This document shows positions 59,391-64,000 of a DNA stretch of 64,000 nt, piece by piece. The DNA comes from Larix kaempferi (taxonomy: Eukaryota; Streptophyta; Pinopsida; Pinales; Pinaceae), in assembly GCA_027924585.1 (NCBI GenBank), contig BSBM01000865.1:9329739-9393738 (forward strand), given 5' to 3'. The translations under genes were made by a program, and so were the position numbers. Position 1 is the first letter of the stretch; each line of letters starts with the position of its first letter. The notes under the pieces are model-generated. The model was given only the letters and a program-made list of their open reading frames with translations. It did no database searches and was not told the DNA's origin.

Positions 59391-61239
59391 TGAGGTCAGA
59401 GACTGATGCTACGATGGCCGAAATACATTATAAAACTCAGAAGTGGAGTGATGTAAACACAAGTGGAAAGAGCAGCTCACTTGTCATAATACAATAGTAT
59501 CCCTAAATACATGTCAGTAGTACAACAATCTGATACAATGGCCATGAATAGGCAGTACATAGTGCATACATGTCATAAGTGATCATAGCCATGATCCCTC
59601 TAGAGTATGATATGGTCTCTTGCTGAAAAGGAAACAACTGGTGCAAAATGGAGGTACAAACTACTGATATCTAAGAGGTGATATCTCAAATGTAAAGTCA
59701 AAGTCATAAGTAGCATACTAAATGCCACTTTCACCTGGGGTCTTCTACACAAGTCTTCGACGGTGCAAGTCCCATCAAGTGAATAAAGGAGTTGGGTTCG
59801 AACCTAATGTGACATCGTCTAATTACCGGTCAATGATGTATACCATTAACAGACGCGAGATAACCCACTAATAATGAAAATGGGCATCAAGGCATAGAGC
59901 ACAATCATCGGAGTGTGAATAGATGGGTTGAAGTCGAACACTAGGATGAATCCATCGATCAGGGGACATTGATGTATTCCCAAAACTGTCGATGGTGAGA
60001 GAACCTACCACTAATGACTGCAAGCCTCAAGGTACTCAACCGAACTCTAAGCATCAAGTCCCGAAATAAATGGGTTGAAGTCGACGAAACGAGACTCACT
60101 GGAAGGAGGGCATTAAGGCATCCCCCATCAACCAGTACGAGGTACCAGCTACGCTGAAAGATTTGGAAGAACTCAGGTGAAACAGACTGAATCAATAAGG
60201 ATGGCCGACATGCAATAGTCAAGAGATCTTAGGAGTGGCCGACTCTGGGTTCAGGACTTCCTTTGAACAAGAGCATGAGCAGATGGATAGACTCAGGCAA
60301 CATAGACTTGACATAAACTGTGCAATGCAGGAGGCACTACAAAGGGCCCCATAATGACTGGAAGCTTAACCAATCGGTGGAGTAAACTGAGAAACAAGTA
60401 CAGCTCCTAAGGTCCAACTATAGTCCCGACTCATAATGTATGTAGTGGAATGAATGCTCTGTTCAAAGGCGACACAACAGCTGCCAACAAGAAGTAGTAA
60501 CCATAATCCCATCTGGCTTTTTGGAATATTTGATTTTTTTGGTCTTTTTCATATTTGGGGAAAGCTTGAAAAAGAATAAAATTGGTTATAGTAAAACAAG
60601 TGAAGGAACGAGTGTCAAATAGCGAGCAGACTAGTTCCAAGCAGTGGAACATACCTATGATCAATGCAAGGAAGCATGTGCAGAATGTGGACACTCAGGG
60701 GAATGTTCCCTCAGGGTAAAGGGTCATCAAGATGTGAAAGATAAATTAAGGCTCTGCTTGGCTCGGAAGGTAAAGTGCTCAAGCACATGGCTAATAAGTG
60801 AGTAAGCGGGAGCCGGAAAAAGGCTCAAGCAGCAAGCAGAATGATGCAATGCAGTCACAACTCGACATAAAAGGAATTCCTTTTTCATAAAGTTAGTCTC
60901 CTCACCCGAAAAAGTGTAAAATAATGAGAGAAGAACTCTTCTAATCACGTATGACTAGAGTATACCTTTTTCGTAATTAATCCACAAAGGTCCGGAAAAG
61001 GGGTAAACTTATACCTAAGTGGATGTCACTTCAAATCTTTTAACGAGTCTGAAATGACAAGTATACTCGGAAATCTTGTTTGATTTGGAAAAGTTTAACA
61101 AGGGCTTAAAAAAGACTTTATAAAAATATTTTCCGTAAAGGTTTAACGAGTCCAAAAAAGTAAACTCGTGACCTCCTTACTGTTTTTAACGAGCTGAAAG
61201 GAGAGATGGAAGAATGCTCGTAATGGGAGAAGATGAGTG
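59391..61239 (-). other. Non-coding 3' region of the Tat-like element
   Basis: No domain is visible on either strand. It contains a direct repeat of about 80 bp (60627-60710 and 61252-61335, the second copy reaching into the ORF end), both with gactagttccaagc and gacactcaggg. Short repeats of taacgag and aaaggg words lie at 60960-61200. This stretch replaces the space where integrase would be. Confidence 0.6.
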
Positions 61240-61896
61240 TCAGGGGCATGCGAGACTAGTTCCAAGCGCATGGAACAAAGCTATGCATAATGCAAGGAAC
61301 ATGAGCAAGATAAGGACACTCAGGGGGTGTCTGCGAATTCGGATGGCACAAGGTTCAAATGCATCATAACAATGGGGATGCCTAAACCTATATGCAAGGT
61401 TCCGAATATGCCTGCCATGAACAAAGCAAATGTCGAAAAGGACGAGTAAACAAGTATAAGTCCAGCTAAAAATCCTGTCTCCAAGAAACATAAGTACCAA
61501 GATCATCTCTAAAACGTATGCAAAGAAAAATCCGATACAAGTCACTACGGTAGAAACATTTTCAACTTCATTATTGTTAACCTCAGACATAATGTAGGTA
61601 GAGCTAACCATTGAAGGTGCCATAGTACCAATACCTGAGGGATCAAAATGATCATCTTCAAAATGAAGAGCAAAGCTAAAGGATGTGAAGGAATCTGCAT
61701 TGGAAAATTCATCATCACAGGAGTTGGAAATTCTAGAAGTAGAATCGAACTCATGAGGATCACCGATTTGTGGATCTATAGGAGAGTCTAAAGACTCGTC
61801 ACTAGGGAAATAAGACTTTAATGTCAAACCGGGGCTAGACAAAACTATGCCTGGATCAAAATGTATGGCAAACTGTATTCTAGACTCATCTTGTTA
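61240..61896 (-). pseudogene. C-terminal module with three hydrophobic segments
   Basis: In frame with the upstream protease, after a single stop at 61894-61896. It starts with an acidic/Ser-rich part (SYFPSDESLDSPIDPQIGDP). Then come three hydrophobic stretches near 61540-61480, 61470-61420 and 61290-61250 (VVTCIGFFFAYVLEMILVLM, WTYTCLLVLFDICFV, LSVLILLMFLALCIALFHAL), separated by a basic loop rich in His and Arg. It ends at about 61240. In the plus-strand relative this position holds RT, so the module replaces RT, RNase H and integrase. Three predicted membrane spans suggest a membrane or Env-like protein, but no family is recognised and no fusion peptide or cleavage site is evident. Confidence 0.6.
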
Positions 61897-64000
61897 AATA
61901 AGATCAAGGGTAGGAGGGGAATGAGATCTATGATAAAGATCCCCCCATGGCTTTTCATCACCACTCATGGCCTCAATAAAAACTTCATCTGAAGGTAAAA
62001 TACCATCGAGGAAACCATGTGAACAAGATAGGTCGACTGCACACGCGGGAAGAATAACAGGATCTTCCTCTACTGTCCATGAAGAAGAGAGATCTGAATC
62101 TGCAATGGCTAGTTGAACATGATGAGCAATCTTGACTACAAACAAGGGCATATCCATCCCAATGTGCGAAACGTCTCCAGACGGGGAACTCGTGGAAGGT
62201 GGATCCCACGGATCACTAAAGTATGATGTCTGAAAAAGTACATGATTCAACGAGTAAGGAGCATCATCGAAGATGGTTCCTATGAAGGAGATTGGTGCAA
62301 GGAGGTCGAAAGATCCCATCAATGAAGGATACATTCCAACACCCATGTTCCCAATTTCCGGCTGAGAATGAGTAACCTGCAGGACTATGGATCCCATGGA
62401 TGCTGTGGAAGAGGATTTAACGAAATCCAGCTGATCGATGGTCACAATCTTGCCTTCATGAGGAAAGCAGATAACTCTGAATACAGTGGATGCGACAGCT
62501 TTCATAGCATATATCCAATTCTGACCCGGCAAAAGGTTGTAGTCGATGGGTGCACCAACCACCTTGACTTCAATAAGCACAAACTTACCTCCCAAGGAGA
62601 CAACAAGGGAAGGGATAATTCCATGTGTCTTAAATGACCGACCGTCGAATGCAGTGAGAGTGGTTCTAAATGCGAGTAGAGGAGGAGAGCCAAGAGCTTT
62701 CCAACAAGTTGACAACATTACTGACACAGAGGCACCTTCGTCAACCATCGTACGTTTGACAAAATTCTGAAGGCACACCACCTAGATTTGAAAAGCCACA
62801 TGGTAGGGTAAGCGAGGTTGGACATCAGTAGTGTCAAACTTGATAACAATGGGACTTCCCCCGTCCTGAACTCCTAATGCACTCAAAAGGGCATGCTTCT
62901 GAGAAGGACAGGCTTGCAAGACTTCAAGAGCTGACATGGCACACGGATTTTGGCCCAAATCTTCTACAATGGAGTAGTTCTGGGTGGCTCGAGCATTAGG
63001 ATTATGTGTAGAGCACTTAAGAACACCTTTCGGTATCCACGGCATATTAGAGGGCTTCTCGATATGCAAGGAATTGTCAGGAGGAGTGGGAGGCTCATTC
63101 CCCAAATTGGGTTGTGGTGCACCATAATCGCATTGACGAGTAGAAACACTAACCTCTAACTGAACCATGTTCGCACATCCATAACCACCAATATTGGAAG
63201 AAGACGTTGCCGTCTCAATAGGTCCATAACCAACGGTGGGAGCATGCGAAGCCATGTTTTGATGATGAGGTAGGGGATCCTTCAACACAGCTAGGCTCTG
63301 TGCCAAATGCTTCGATGCTTCTTCAATTCGAGGACATAAGTGAGTAAGATGGTCTTCCCCACAGAGCTTGCAAGGAAACTTCACCTTACGCCTAGGTTTA
63401 CGGTCCTCACCAGCATTTTCGCTTTCCCAAGGAGGGTTGGCATTATCTTTACGGGGGGTATTGCAATTGCTATTGTTATTCCCATTGTTTCCACCCTTAT
63501 GATTATTTCTACCCCTTTTCTTACTACCAGGTTGCTGGTTACCTGATTGATTCGTCGATTGCACATTGTGTACATCGAAGGACGGGGTGGAAGTGGACAA
63601 GGTGTGAACCTGTCCGGGAGTAGACTGGTTTAGTGACAAATTTTGCATTTGATTAGCTACCAAATCTACAGGGTGAGTGCTTGTGGATCCTACGATGCCA
63701 TCGGCATGAGGTCCAGGGACTGACTGAGGCTCATGACATGTGCGCGGTGCATCAGGAATAATGTCATACAAAATGCCAGACTGAGAGTAGAGTAAGTCTA
63801 ACTACTGGACTTTCAAGATGGCTTGTTCCTCAGTCACAATGCCGGACATAGAAACATCCTTATCAATGTATGGGAGTAGAGACTTGAGGAACCATTCCAA
63901 CAGGAACTCTAGAGGAATGTTGGCTTTCACTAACCTCTTCCGCCGATGCCACTCTTGAACATGGTCAAAAATATGTGTGGCCTTGTTCTGACGGAAGGTA
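61897..64000 (-). pseudogene. Tat-like Gag and protease, partial
   Basis: The frame enters from beyond 64000 and runs to 61894 with stops near 63805 and 62782 only. The Gag end (EFLLEWFLKSLLPYIDKDVS) leads to a polar, Asn-rich linker and a zinc motif CKLCGEDHLTHLC (about 63395-63350). Then come NYSIVEDLGQNPCAMSALEV and the protease VDEGASVSVMLSTCWKALGS (62745-62690), then GQNWIYAMKAVAS and KIVTIDQLDF. These match the plus-strand Tat/Ogre-like element in order. Few stops indicate a fairly recent insertion. Confidence 0.87.

Larger units (their letters stand above)
58448..64000 (-). mobile_element. Non-autonomous Tat-like element, runs off the window
   Basis: The 3' LTR is 58448-59374 (927 bp), with a purine tract (minus strand ttagggggcatc) beside it at 59375-59390. 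Upstream on the minus strand come 1.85 kb of non-coding sequence, then one frame from 64000 to 61240 with Gag, protease and a membrane-segment module but no RT, RNase H or integrase. The 5' LTR is beyond the window, so target duplications cannot be checked. Only single stops and no frameshifts interrupt the frame, so it is younger than the element it invaded. Confidence 0.87.

Overview
The window looks like intergenic DNA of a large, repeat-rich seed-plant genome. No intact cellular gene, tRNA or rRNA is visible. Nearly all recognisable content is plant LTR retrotransposons: Ty1/copia-type elements with TGGTATCAGAGC-like primer sites, a Ty3 chromovirus, and Ty3 Tat/Ogre-like elements. The lineage mix and very long LTRs would suit a gymnosperm, but that is inference; no species is assigned.

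The main result is a layered map built from TG...CA ends and 5-bp target-site duplications (TSDs). One older unit is present as 1-735, 5762-5852, 7628-7792, 24888-30894, 34824-35247 and 46068-46177. On its minus strand it carries a decayed intron-containing gene of unknown family (about 27278 to 5797). Six insertions split or flank it: a non-autonomous copia-type element (736-5761); a 1.77-kb solo-LTR-like insertion (5853-7622); a dead chromovirus (7793-24887, minus) that itself contains two copia-type elements (9493-12481, plus, and 16997-24195, minus); a gag+ORF2 copia-type element (30895-34818, plus); and a related gag+ORF2 element (35248-46062, minus). The last one contains another solo-LTR-like insertion (36647-38270) and a 5.67-kb TG...CA insertion (38323-43992) with a long decayed ORF of unknown family.

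From about 46.2 kb the layout changes. An LTR start follows a purine tract at 46178, and the right side holds a decayed Tat/Ogre-like element (primer site 48935-48953; gag, protease, RT/RNase H and integrase 51.1-58.4 kb, plus). Its integrase is cut by a 930-bp solo LTR (57239-58168). Beyond 58448 a minus-strand Tat-like element of the same LTR family runs off the window. It keeps gag and protease, but where RT/RNase H/integrase should be it has an acidic linker and a segment with three hydrophobic stretches.

Most elements are non-autonomous, so they would have needed proteins from relatives elsewhere. The most unusual content is their non-canonical ORFs: the membrane-segment ORF2 overlapping gag in copia-type elements, the repeat-bearing C-terminal ORF at 10.6-11.5 kb, the membrane module in the Tat-like element, and the two long orphan proteins. 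Coordinates come from reading the sequence by eye; divergence figures are hand counts.
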